This document shows, piece after piece, positions 51,830-62,200 of a stretch of DNA of 64,000 bases (within the stretch, counting starts at the first letter, position 1; every line of letters starts with the position of its first letter). The notes beneath the pieces were generated by a model. That model searched no databases. It saw only the letters and a program-made list of their open reading frames with translations, and was not told the origin of the DNA. Origin of the DNA: Amblyornis subalaris (lineage: Eukaryota; Chordata; Aves; Passeriformes; Ptilonorhynchidae); the NCBI GenBank assembly GCA_018881555.1, contig JACAXG010000018.1:1815561-1879560 (forward strand), read 5' to 3'. The position numbers and the translations under genes were made by a program.

Positions 51830-53149
51830 GCAAGAGCCGGCCCCGGCGGCCGGCGCGGGGAGCCTCCCGGGGTGCTGAAGGGACAGCTCCGGGCAGCCGC
51901 TCCGAGGGGATCCGCGGGACACGCCCGGCTCCCCGCCTCCCGCGGGGCTCGGCGGGGCGGCTCGGCGGACGCTCGGGGGCCGCGGCCGCACACCCAGGCC
52001 CGCGGAGCCGGCGCCCCATCCCCGGTGGCGGGGCCGGCGGCTCAGGCAGCGCTCGGCGCGATCACTTCCGTGTCAGGGCCGGCGCCCGCTGCCTGTAGCC
52101 CCCTGCCGCAGCCCCCTGCCGTAGCCCCGCTGCCTGCGCGCAGCCCTGCGAAGGGCTCGGGCGCCCTGTCCGCGCCGCCGCAGCAGGGAAGCAGCAGCCN
52201 GGGGCGGCGGGGCGGAGCAGAGCCGCCACCACCGCCGCGGGCACCAGCTGCTGCGGCAGGGGCAGCGCCAGCCCCCTGCCCTGGGGCTGGTTGTGCTTCC
52301 TCTCACACTCCGGCCACCCCCGGCTCTTCTCCCCGCCGCTCCCNCTGCGGCCGCTAGACCGGCCCCGAGCGCCGCTGGCCCGTCCCCCGCCCGTACCGGG
52401 GGCTGCCGCGGCCGCGCCCCCCGCCCCGCCCGGGCACCGCCGCAGCCTCTCCCGCGGAGGGAGGCGGGGGCAGTGTGAGTGAGCAAAGTGGGAGAAACTC
52501 CCTCCGGCTCGCTCGGGGGGGCTGGGGAGATTCGGAGCTTTTCTTTTTTTTTTTCTCTTTTCCTTTTCGCCTCCGTTTTTTTTTCCACCCCCGAAGCCGC
52601 GCAGCAGCAGGTGACCGGCGCCCGCCCGCCCGCAGGGCAGGACCCCGTCGGCACCGGCTGTGTGTGCATGCGGCGGGCTCCCCCCTGCCTCCTCCCCCTG
52701 CCTCCCGCCCCCCGGATCATTCTATACCGGGGGAGCTGTGCACTGCGGTCCCTGCTCGGGGAATCGCTGCTGCTCTTCCCATTCGTCAGGGGCTTTCCAA
52801 TCACCTGCCTCTGCCACCCTCTCCGCTCCGCTCTTTGTACTTTATTTTCACGTGCTCTTTACTAACACGGCTATTTTTAAATCCCGCTCGGATTTATTTC
52901 TCTGTCTTTCTTTCTATCTTATTTTCCTTTTTTTTTTTTCTTTTTAATTTTTTTTCCGGGGGGGTGGGTGGGGGGAGGGAGGTTAACGTTTGCATTTCCC
53001 TAAGGGAAAGATCCCACCAGCCAACCCAGCTCCGCCACTGCTGCATCCATCCATTCATTTTTATGGTCACTAACAGCCTATCCCGGTAGTGGAAGGTGCA
53101 GAGAAGTGGGAGGCAGGGAGAGAGAGAGGGAGAGATCCGGACAGCGAGA
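51830..53149 (+). promoter_or_regulatory. CRMP1: CpG-island promoter and 5' flank/5' UTR of CRMP1 exon 1A
   Basis: GC content and CpG density rise abruptly from the AT-rich upstream sequence at about 51.83 kb. They peak around 51.83-52.48 kb and stay high through exon 1A. The sequence is typical of a TATA-less CpG-island promoter; I see no convincing TATA box and cannot place the transcription start. Between 52.54 and 52.96 kb there are long T/C-rich tracts on the + strand, ending in a dense G-run cluster at 52958-52979. Many long open frames on both strands here come from low stop-codon density in GC-rich DNA and are not genes. The island is assigned to CRMP1 because it leads directly into exon 1A. 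Confidence 0.8.
52958..52979 (+). promoter_or_regulatory. G-quadruplex motif upstream of CRMP1 exon 1A
   Basis: Runs of 7, 3, 6 and 3 guanines are separated by single bases (T, T, A) directly after a long T-rich tract. This satisfies the standard G3+N1-7 quadruplex rule with very short loops. It lies about 170-190 bases upstream of the exon 1A start codon, probably in the 5' UTR or core promoter. If transcribed, an RNA quadruplex could affect translation of the long isoform. The motif is seen directly; the regulatory role is inferred. Confidence 0.6.
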
Positions 53150-53521
53150 ATGGCCGAGAGAAAGAGGAACTGGAATAAAGAAGATGACCTGCCTGTGTAT
53201 CTAGCTAGGCCGGGCACGACAGCCCAGACACCGCGGCAGAAATACGGGGGGATGTTCGCCTCCGTGGAGGGGGCCTATGAGAACAAAACCATCGACTTCG
53301 ACGCCTACAGCGTGGGGAAGAAGGGGTCCCGGACCCCGCGGAGCGGCAGCCGGCACGACATGCTGGACGGAGGGGACAACTACAGCGAGACCGCCAGCGA
53401 CATCAGCGAGATCTCCGGCTCCGTCATCAGCTCCCCGGGAGACCGGGAGGACAAGACCCCTGGCGTGGAGATCAAATACCCCATGGGGAAGGAGCTGCTG
53501 CAGGGCCAGGACAATGGACAG
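53150..53521 (+). CDS. CRMP1: CRMP1 alternative first coding exon 1A (long isoform N-terminus, partial gene)
   Basis: This exon encodes 124 residues that I recognise as the N-terminal extension of the long isoform of collapsin response mediator protein 1. CRMPs are cytosolic, dihydropyrimidinase-like tetrameric phosphoproteins that relay semaphorin-3A signals to the cytoskeleton in neurons and lack hydrolase activity. Visible landmarks are EDDLPVYLARPG (residues 11-22), TPRQKYGGMF (27-36), ENKTIDFDAYSVG (44-56), a Ser/Asp/Glu-rich stretch (79-101), and proline-directed sites at T27, T62, S95 and T103. The start at 53150 has purine -3 and G at +4; an in-frame stop lies at 53087-53089 and no in-frame ATG lies between. 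The exon ends after CAG at a GTGAGC donor in phase 0. The human extension is, from memory, about 127 residues, so the length fits. The dihydropyrimidinase-like body lies beyond the window. The gene identification is firm; the start is very likely. Confidence 0.95.
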
Positions 53522-53589
53522 GTGAGCGGGGCCCGGGCAACGGGGGAGGGAGCCGCCGCCCCCGCTCGCCGGGCGAGCCGGGCTGAGAT

Positions 53590-53672
53590 TGCTGTACCGA
53601 GCCGAGGTTGCTGTGCTGTGCCGAGCCGAGTCGTGCCGAGCCGAGCCGAGCTGAGCCGTGCCGTGCCGCAGA
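53590..53672 (+). repeat. CCGAG-type pentanucleotide repeat
   Basis: Imperfect CCGAG units with variants (CTGAG, CCGTG, TCGTG) run for about 80 bases, starting some 70 bases after the exon 1A donor. It is a GC-rich microsatellite in the first intron of the long isoform, prone to length change and to assembly error. Confidence 0.8.
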
Positions 53673-55381
53673 GCCCCGCTCGCCGGCACAGGGGACTGGG
53701 GGCCGCCTTCGCGGGGGAGTTTCGGCACGGCAGCTCGGGGAGGCGCGGCCCCCTCCTCCCGGGCACGCTGATGCTCTGCGAAGAGCCCTGTTGGCCTCTG
53801 AACTACCTCACTTGGCAGAGCTTAGCGGGGGCGGGAGGGGGCGACCCCAGAAATCGTTTTCCTTTGTAAGTGATGGCGATGAGTTTTCCCCGTTTCCTTT
53901 TCTGCCCGTGCCGGGAGGCTGGAGGGCAGCTCGGGTCCCTCGGCGCCTCCCCGCCGCCCCCCGGAACAAAGCCGGGCCCGCTGCACTCCCGGGCTCGCCG
54001 GGGAAACTCCGCGGAGCCTGTCCCGGGCACAGCCCAAGGATCTGCCCCGGCCCCCCGCCTTGACTCTGCCCCTGCTCCCCCCGGCTCCCTGTGCGCCTGC
54101 ATTGTCTCCCCGGCAGGGAGCGCGGAAGGCGGGAGAATCGGCCGAAACCTCTGCCCCGGGTTCCCCTCCTCTGGGGCTGCAACCTGGATTCGTATTGTAG
54201 ACACAAGGAAGAACCGAGCCCGTGGGGCTGGCCGGCCCTGACGGCTGTGCTTCTCCATCTTAGCCCTGTCGGTGGCACGCAGGCTGGAGGCAGACCCGGG
54301 GGGCTGGCTCTCCTGGGAACCGGGGCTGTCATTGATTTCCCCTTAGAAAGAACTGCGGCCTTGCAGTGATGCCTCTGCATGGATGCACTCTTTGCCTTAG
54401 TACGCAGCCTGGAGCCTCTATGGCTCGTCTGCACACTGCTCTTTCCACAGGCTGAAATGAGAGTTTCCACTCTCTTCTTCTCCTCTTCAATTTGAGCATG
54501 AGCGGGCTGCTGGTTTGCTCTGGCATGGGGCTTGGGTGCAGGTGCCACATGCCCTCCCGTGCAGGCCAGTGGGTGCCTGCTGTGATGGGACACTGGAGCG
54601 GGCAGGCAGGGCTTGGTGGGACACTGTGCCTGGGATGCTGCTGCTTTCTCTGCAGCGACCTCAGGGCTGCCTTCAGAGACTGTTAGCTGCAGTGCAGTCT
54701 TCTCTTTTCCAGCTCACCTGAACTCCTGTGATTTTTCCAACAGGACTCTGGGGCAGTGGGAGGGCATGGCATACCCCATCTTCTAGCACATCCCTGGTGC
54801 CGCCTCCCCATCTTCTCTGCTTCCTAGTTCAGCCTGGGACTCAGGGTGGTGAGCACACTGCATGCTACCTGTCTGGATTGCACTGTGCTTGCAAAGTTGA
54901 CCAAAGCAAGGAGGAGGTTGGGGTAAAGCAGGCAAGATTTGGCCACTGGCTTAGGAAGGTGCACTGTAAGCAGCAGACACGTGTGACCCCTGTGCAGTGG
55001 CATCCAGTGCTTTTTACAAGGTCCAAACGGTGATTTAAGGGAAGATGTGTCAGGCATGTGGCCTAGATGGTTAATGCCTTGTATCTATCACAGGATGGGC
55101 GTGCTAAGAGCCCCAGAGTGTGTATTGTAGGGGGGATTAACTTGGGCACAGCTTTGTAGTGCCTTTTACCCTTCCTACAGTTGTTCATGGAGCCTTAATC
55201 AAGTGCCGTGGGTGGAGGGAGGCACTCTGTGAGACACAGGAAAGACTGAAGGTTATCAGCCAGCCACTCTACCTCTCCAGCAGCTCTGACATAGCATCCA
55301 CCCTGGCTTGNCCTGGTTGTGTTATCCCCCATGACCTCCCTGGGCACAGGACAGAGCAGGGCGTGTGACACGCGGGCAGTG

Positions 55382-55636
55382 ATGAGGGCAGAGCAGGACA
55401 GTGCTCTTGGGGTCAGAGCTGTTGGTGAGGACAGAGCAGGACAGTGCCACCTGGGTCAGTGCTATCAGGGACAGAGCAAGCAGGGCCATCAGGGGCAGTA
55501 CCGTGGGGAAAGAGCAGGCAGTGCCATAGAGACAAAGCAAGGCAATGCCATCAGGATCAGTGGCGTGGGGACAGCGCAGAGCATTGCCACGAGGCTCCGT
55601 GCCGTGGGGACAGCGAAGGCAGTGCCATCGCCATGT
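55382..55636 (+). repeat. Degenerate GC-rich minisatellite, unit about 38-43 bp
   Basis: About six to seven diverged copies follow the pattern GGGACAGAGCAG-GCAGTGCCAT-CAGG-CAGTGCCGTG. Copies begin near 55393, 55436, 55477, 55515 (shortened), 55541, 55579 and 55618, with unit lengths of about 43, 41, 38, 26, 38, 39 and a partial. Few stop codons occur in any frame, which gives rise to spurious ORFs on both strands. It lies between the two CRMP1 promoters, about 0.56 kb before exon 1B. Confidence 0.8.
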
Positions 55637-55689
55637 ATAGCACAGCAGGACGCACTGCCCGGAGTTAACCCCCNGTCCCCACCCTGCGG

Positions 55690-56195
55690 CAACCCACGCG
55701 TGGGATCCTGCCGGTGACCTCAGCGTGCGAGCGGGGCGGCGGCGGAGCTGGCGGGGCGGCGTTTCCCAGCGCCGGTGCGGGAGGGAGGGAGGCTCCGGCT
55801 GGATTGATGGGCTGTGAAGGGGGGCCAGGCGGAGGGGTGGGGGACAGGAGGGAAGGAAACGCTTCCTGGGTTGCGCTGAGCGAATCCTGCTCCGACCTGC
55901 AGCCGGGAGGGCGCTGCTGCCGCCGGCAGAGGCAGCGCTCGCCGACCCCCCCGGGAGCCGCGTCCCTGTTTGATTGCAGCCGGAAAAAAAAAGGTGCCGG
56001 GGTTGCCGGGCTCCCCTTCCTCTGGGCGACGGAACTTCGCCCCCATTCCACGGCTCTGCCGGGTCGCCCCCGCCCCGCCCCATCACCCGACCGGGCTTCG
56101 CATTATTATTCCTCTCAGCACCGCCGGCGTTGTTCCGCTGGGCTCGGCTCGCTGCTCGGGTTCGTTGCGTGCTCCCGGCGCTAGGGAGAGCCGAC
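55690..56195 (+). promoter_or_regulatory. CRMP1: CpG-island promoter of CRMP1 short isoform (exon 1B)
   Basis: A second CpG-dense segment leads directly into exon 1B and continues past it to about 56.85 kb. It contains clustered GC boxes of the CCGCCCC type at about 56065-56081, expected Sp-factor sites. I see no clear TATA box; the AT-rich patch at 56101-56113 is the only one close to the ATG. The island is assigned to exon 1B by position. The exact start site cannot be placed from sequence alone. Confidence 0.75.
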
Positions 56196-56234
56196 ATGTC
56201 TTACCAGGGCAAGAAGAGCATCCCCCACATAACG
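56196..56234 (+). CDS. CRMP1: CRMP1 alternative first coding exon 1B (short isoform N-terminus, partial gene)
   Basis: This exon encodes the 13 residues MSYQGKKSIPHIT, the start of the classical short CRMP1 isoform. It is too short to be found as an ORF by length and is recognised by family similarity and by the splice site. It ends after ACG, followed directly by GTAAGC, a strong donor in phase 0. That phase matches exon 1A, so both can splice to the same exon 2, which should begin with Ser-Asp-Arg. The ATG has G at -3. The frame stays open upstream for over 200 bases but contains no in-frame ATG, so this is the first usable start. The exon sits in a CpG island with GC boxes about 115-130 bases upstream. 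The long and short isoforms share everything downstream of exon 1. Exon 2 was not found before the end of the window. Confidence 0.93.
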
Positions 56235-59200
56235 GTAAGCGGCCCCGGGCGCAGCGAGCGCTGCCCGCGCTCCTTTGTTCGCGGGGCGGGGAAGGGCGTG
56301 CGGCGGGAGCGCCGCGGCCGCGCAGTGCCCGGGGCCGGCGGGCAGCCCCCGGGCTGCGGGGCCGGGACTCCCCGGGGCGGCGGGGTGCGGGCGCCGCCGC
56401 CCGCCCTCCTCCCGCTGNAGCTCTGGGCAAGGAGTGATTTAATTTTATTTTATTTTAAAATTTCATTATATTTTTTATTGTATTCTGCCTCCCCTTGCTC
56501 GCCCGCCGCCCAGCCCGGGTTCTGCGCTGTGTGCTCGCTCCAGCCCGGGTCGGGGATGGGAGGGAGGGCCGGCGGGGGCTCGTCCCGGCGCTGGCGGGGC
56601 CGGGGCCGGGGCCGGGGGTACCGCCCTCCCGAGGAGCCGGGCCCGGGGAGTCTCGGCCGCCGGGCGAGGCAGAACAAAAGAGGGAGGGGACCACCGCAGC
56701 ACAACGTGCCCCTGCCGCCGCCCCCCGCAGCGGGCACGGGCAGCGCACACCCCGGCGGGGCAGGGGCGGTGGGCTGGGGGGAGGCAGAGGGTGCGGAGAA
56801 ATGGGAGGTGGGGGGGCGTGGGCGTGGGGGGAAGCGTGGAAAATCAAGGAGCGCCATGATGCCGGCACCAACACCTCTGTGCGCTGTTAATACATCAGGC
56901 GTGGTGGGGATCAGAAGTCAAAGGGTTAATCATAACCATCCTTTTGCTATCGGTGCCTGTCTCCCGCTAGATGCTTTTATACCCGAGCACAGCTACAATA
57001 GCATGTGCTTTCCATGCCAGAAAGGACGGACCTGGGTCCTTTGACATAGTATATGCTTTCTCTTATGTACACAGGATCTGGGGATACAGGGGCTGGGATA
57101 AAGAACAGGCAAGGCTGGCGGGCAGGGGTGTGGTGGGGGAAATCGCACCCGGAGCTTGCTCACACGGCAGAGATTTTCCCCATCACCGCTGTTGGTTTCC
57201 AGGTTGCTGCCTGCTTTCCTCTTGCGGGGCTGGATCACTGGGTGATGGGGTCACTGCTGCTGTGGCACCTGGGGCAGAGATGAGAGGGGAAGCAGGGTGA
57301 GCTCCAGGATTGCTTGGGTTTGTGGAGCTTTCCCTGGAAAGCTGGTACGGTGTGGCGCGGGCCAAGTTTCCTTAGCTGAAGGAGCGGGCTGCCTGGTGGG
57401 TGTGGCACCTTCATGAGCAAACCTGGTGCTTAGCGGCGTTAGTGGAGCCAGTGTTACAAGGCTTGTAAGCACCTCGAGGTTTTATCCATATTCGAAAAAA
57501 GCATCCCTCAGTCAAAATATTTGGTCAGGAGGGGAACAACCTCCTTATAAAAGCTGAGTTTTATGATACCAAAGTGCTGCATTTATACAGGTTTCCATTA
57601 TCAACAGGCAGCAGTGCCTGGTGGCCAAGGCTGAGGCTGGGTGGTGTAGTGGCTTTTTGGGTGATGGCTCTTCTTGCCTTGTTCCTCTACACGTTGTGTG
57701 ACTTGTGGTTACTCAGGGCATGTCTGGGCTGGGGGAGGCCCTGGTTACCCTCTGGGTGAGTGTCAGGTGCTTTGTGCATGGCTCAACCTTCATTTGAAGC
57801 TGGAGTGTAACAGGTTCCCACCCATAGCTAGTTCTTTGCTCTCCAATTTAGAGTAAAATGAGAAACTGGAAGAATTATGAGTCTTTGCCATAGAATCAAC
57901 AGTTAGTTTTAATTTCATCACTTCTCACAAATTTCCTTCTGTGTGCTGAGGAGAGGATTGCTGGGAAAAAGAAAGCCCAAACCTCAGCCTTTTCTCTTTG
58001 AAATGGGATGTGCTGAAGCTTCTATAAATGAATATTCATTAACATTGCTGTTGAGTTTTGTGACCAAATCAAAGGCATAAATTAACATTAGTGAAGTTGG
58101 CAGGCATCAGGGCTGGACTGGTTTTTATTTTACACTACTGGCCCTTCTTCTCCTCCTCCAGCAAAAGCAAATCAGGCACTTTGTGTAAGACCTTGTATGC
58201 ACTGCCTGTCCCACAAGAACCCACAGGATCTATCTGTGTGTATCGCCTGAAGCCCCGTTCCAGTGTGTTGAGTTAGATGTTTCATCCTGCGTCTAAGGAA
58301 ATACATTGTAGCTTCAAGTCTTCTGGGCTCTAAGGAAATGCGATAGCTCTATAAAAGTATGCAACAACAGTGATGATGAAATTGTATAAAAATGTCATTT
58401 GTTACTGTTCTAACATTTCCCCCCACTCACACTCCTGCTTTTTGGAGCTGCACCAGCTCCTGGGTTGATTGGAGAAGCAAGAAACTGATTTCTGACAGTG
58501 TCTTGGGTGCTGATACTTTGCTGGGGATTTTCCAGTACTAAGCCTGTGTTCCTTGCATGGGGCCAGGAGCTGTCCTGAGCACACAAGAACAGCACCCAGC
58601 CACAGCATCCAACCACAGGCACTGCCAGCACTCAGTACCTGGCCAAAACTTGCCTTTGGGATCAGGTCTGCAGCATCAGGAGCTTTGAAGGAAGAGGCAG
58701 AGGCTGGTTTCGTCTCTGATCAGTGGGAAAGCAGATACCATTCTTGGGAAAACAACCCTGTGGTATCCTTTCTGGGTTACTGCCCTTGGTGCATGTGGGC
58801 ATAACTTCCTCCTTGTGCTTAGTGTGACTGTGCCTTGCCTCCTGACTCCTTCGGACAGCAGGGCCTCTGCACCTCTTTTCCCCAAAGCAGCTTTATTCCT
58901 GCTTTCCCTTCTCCCATTGCTTGTGGTAAAGACACTGTGTTACAGACAGCCCCCTTTGGCACTGAACATCTCCCTGCTCTCATTTACCAATCTGCACCTG
59001 CTTTTCCCATTTTGTCTGCCTTTTTTTTTTCCCCAAAATTTGTGCTTCTTGCAGTTTATCCCATTTGTGACTCTCCTGCTGCCCTTTATGCATCCCAGGC
59101 AGCATCCAGGCTTGCTGTTGTTAGTGGAGCACCAGCACTGCTGGTAAGGTGCCATTCAGTTGTGAGCCAGACTGGAGAAGCTGAGCCCTTTTGCTGTGAC

Positions 59201-62200
59201 TGCTGTGGGAGGGGAAGGACCTCTGTGTTTGAAGCACCAGACCAGTCTGGCGATGTGAAATAGAGATGCATTCAACCAGTAAGTGTAAGCACTTCGGTCA
59301 TGTCCTCTGCACTGTGTTGAAGTCCTTGGCGGGCGGGTCTCAAACCACTGGTTCAGGAGTGTTGGCTGGGGATGGAGCAGGGTGTGCATAATGGAAGGCT
59401 GGCCAAGAGTGCAGGAGCACATTTCTCAGCCTGTGTAATATGGACAGCCACCACATCCATTGCTGAGGTGTTTTTCTGCATGAGGTGGCAATCTTTTGTG
59501 CTTCGGTTGTGCAGGATGTTCTCATGCAGACCAGATTTTCCAGGATATACCCCCCAGCCCATTGCTTTTAACGTCTCTATTATACTCCTCTCATGCGGCG
59601 TATTATAGGGAATCAATGGGGATGATGACATGGAACCTGTTACGAATTATTTTGGCTTCTGTGTTTTGGTAGTGCTTGGCACTTTTCAAGCAAGGCCTGA
59701 ACCTAGATGAACTTAAAATTGCAGCACAGTTTAGAAAAGGCATGTGGCATGTAAAATGGCTGCTACAGGACATGTTTGTTCCAGCAGCAACTGCACCCAT
59801 TAAAACATAATCTGTGTGAGCTGAGTGAAGAGGAGGTGTGAACACAATTCTACTGAGCAAAGGCAGAATAGCTAGTCACCAAAGCAAATGCAAGGAGGCA
59901 CTTGGGAGAGGAAAATGGTGCCCAAGTCTTTTAGAAAAAAGGGAATAATCTTCCTGGGAATGGTTCCTTGGTTGCCATATGAATAGGAAAAGGCACTGCT
60001 GGTCCTGAGCTGACAGACTGTAAGGCATGGGGAGACAGAGCTCACAAATATAGTGTTACAGAGGAAGGATCTCACTATTGAACATAGCAAGAAAAAAGGT
60101 CTGGCACAACATGAGAAAAGCCGATGCAGAAAAATGGAGAGGAATGGAGAAGTTCAGAGGGGTGGGCACGGAGAATAATTTTGGTTGTTATCTTTTGAGT
60201 TGATATGCAGAGGGATGAGAAGTAAATAGGCTTCAGCTGAAAATACCAGAATACTTTGAGGGAGAAAAAATATATTAATCTGGATTTCTGCTGTGTGACA
60301 CACTGGTTCAAGATGGAAGCTTTCTGTTTGGTCTGAGCAAAGTGCTGGGGTAATGTGTGGTGTTCTGGTGTGAGACAACAGCAGTGTGAGAGCTGCCAAC
60401 TAATGGACTTTGGAGACTGGGTGGGACATGTCCTACACATGCAAGACATGGTGAGTAGCTGGAATGGTGGACCAAAGTCCTTGTCTAGGTTTGGATCTAT
60501 TCCATATCTCCCCTGGCCATGCTTTTTTACCACCCACCTTTGTTTAACAGTATGAAGCTACACTCAAATTGCTGTGTGACTTGCCAGAAGTGTTTGAAAA
60601 GCCTACTGAGTATTGGGCATGGGAACACTACCTCATGTTACTATTCTGCTGTTGGTGCAAGATTTGGGTTGATTTAGCCAGTACTTTTTGTCCTGCTTTA
60701 AAACACCAAAGCCTGGGACTTCTGGATGCCTTCTTACTCTTGAACATTTGCTTAATCCTCAAAATTACATTTTCCGATGTGTATAATAGACTGGGTCCTC
60801 TCTCAGTTTACTCATCTGTCAATGAACGTAGGTGTATTCACATTGTGTGGTGGACTGGACTTCAGCCTGGCAGCTCTGGAGATGCTTTAGCTGCTTCAGT
60901 ATAAGTTTTTGGACTTCCAACCACCATTTCCATGATTCTGTGACACATCTTTTCCTTTCCTTTTTCTATAGGAGTGAAAGTGGCCACAGCGTTCAAGCCA
61001 ATTCCGTATGGTGATTTAAATTACATTCAGAGTAGGTCCTCCTGGGGACGTTTCTGTGGAGACTGAAACCTTTGGCAGAGGGTCAGAAAGAAGGGTTTGG
61101 GGCAGTGATTCCTTTAACTGCCACAGCAAGTTCATCAGTCAGTGCCTGTAGCAGGGCATCAGTATTTTCAGCATCACAGCTGGTGCCACCACAGGGAACT
61201 GAGCTGTACTTTGCTGGAAGCTGGGCAGGTTTGGAAAGGGGACAGTGGCTATCTGGGGAGACATCTGGTGCAGTGAGGTGGTTGTCTGAATCTTCTTACA
61301 AGTGCTGAGAGCAACCACTGCTAATGAACCACTTTCCTGATGAGAGGCCAAGGTCTGTTGTCTGCTTTGCTGTCATTTCTTTCATAATCAAGAATTACAT
61401 AAGCAGTAAAAGGGTGAAACTTCCATTTTCCTTTGCAGGAGCCAGGAGAGACCACTGGCTTGTGAAGCACTTGAGAGTTAGTTGAGATAAACTTGTTTTT
61501 TGTGCATATGAGAGAGATAAATGCTTTTGTAAGTATGAAAAAGATGGAATAGAGATGAGCAGCAAAATAATTTGCAGGTTTCTAATCTTGCTACACGAAA
61601 AGATGGTGGTCTTGTCCCCCTGAAGTAGAGATACTTTGGGATTATGTTTGCTTGTCACAAGACAAAAGTTTTGATCTTTAGTGCATGTCTTATGAGTTTT
61701 AAGGTGTCAGCTCTTGTTTATGAATAAAAAATATCACTGCTGACTTCAGTGAATTCTACACTCAGTGTAAAATCCTGTGTGCAATAGTGAGGACCCAAGT
61801 AGGTGCAGGTGGCTGGCTAAAGGAGTAGGATAAAGGAGCAAAGAGGCTGTGTAAGGGTTATTTGTGAACCAATGCTGATACCATGTGAGGTGAGGCAGCA
61901 GGCATCACAACTTGTTCTCACCGATGGAAAAAGTAGNTATGTGAGGCAACATGACAGCACAAAGTGTCTGAGTGCAAGCAGTACATGTCTGTATCCACTG
62001 CATTTAGCCAGTCGTGAATTATCATTGCTAACATCATATTAAGGGCATTTTCTACTATTCTGTTTCCCTTGCATCCACCTCCTCTGTCAGAGAAGGGATT
62101 CCATATGGTCTTAGTTGCACTGTGACTGTGATTGGTGCCAAGACAGATATGTCCCAGTAACCTGATGCAGGTTTCTGACTAGAACTTAAATAAAACACAT

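Larger units (their letters stand above)
53522..56195 (+). other. CRMP1: CRMP1 intronic sequence between exons 1A and 1B, including promoter 1B
   Basis: This segment is the first part of the intron for the long transcript and the 5' flank for the short one. It is CpG-rich at 53.5-54.2 kb, closer to average at 54.3-55.3 kb, repetitive at 55.37-55.64 kb, and CpG-rich again from about 55.69 kb. I see no further coding exon. The open frames on both strands are explained by GC richness and by the stop-poor minisatellite. Confidence 0.8.

Noticed and set aside
51598..52804. Long open frames on both strands (up to 243 codons, minus strand) upstream of exon 1A
   Set aside because: They lie in CpG-island DNA where stop codons are rare; translations are low-complexity Ala/Gly/Pro/Arg without domains, and frames overlap on both strands.
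53201..53728. 175-codon minus-strand open frame opposite exon 1A
   Set aside because: It is the antisense shadow of the CRMP1 coding exon plus the CCGAG repeat.
53808..54593. 261-codon minus-strand frame in the intron after exon 1A
   Set aside because: Composition-driven, no recognisable domain, and overlapped by open frames on the other strand.
55322..56197. 291-codon minus-strand open frame whose ATG overlaps the exon 1B ATG
   Set aside because: The shared start is due to the palindrome GACATGTC. The frame runs through CpG island and the minisatellite, with low-complexity, repeat-derived sequence.
55974..57044. 356-codon + strand frame containing exon 1B
   Set aside because: It opens at a non-ATG codon and reads through the GTAAGC donor into intron; only the 13 codons 56196-56234 are supported.
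60797..60825. MIR-like phrase 'ctctctcagtttactcatctg'
   Set aside because: Only about 25 bases match, too short to call an element.
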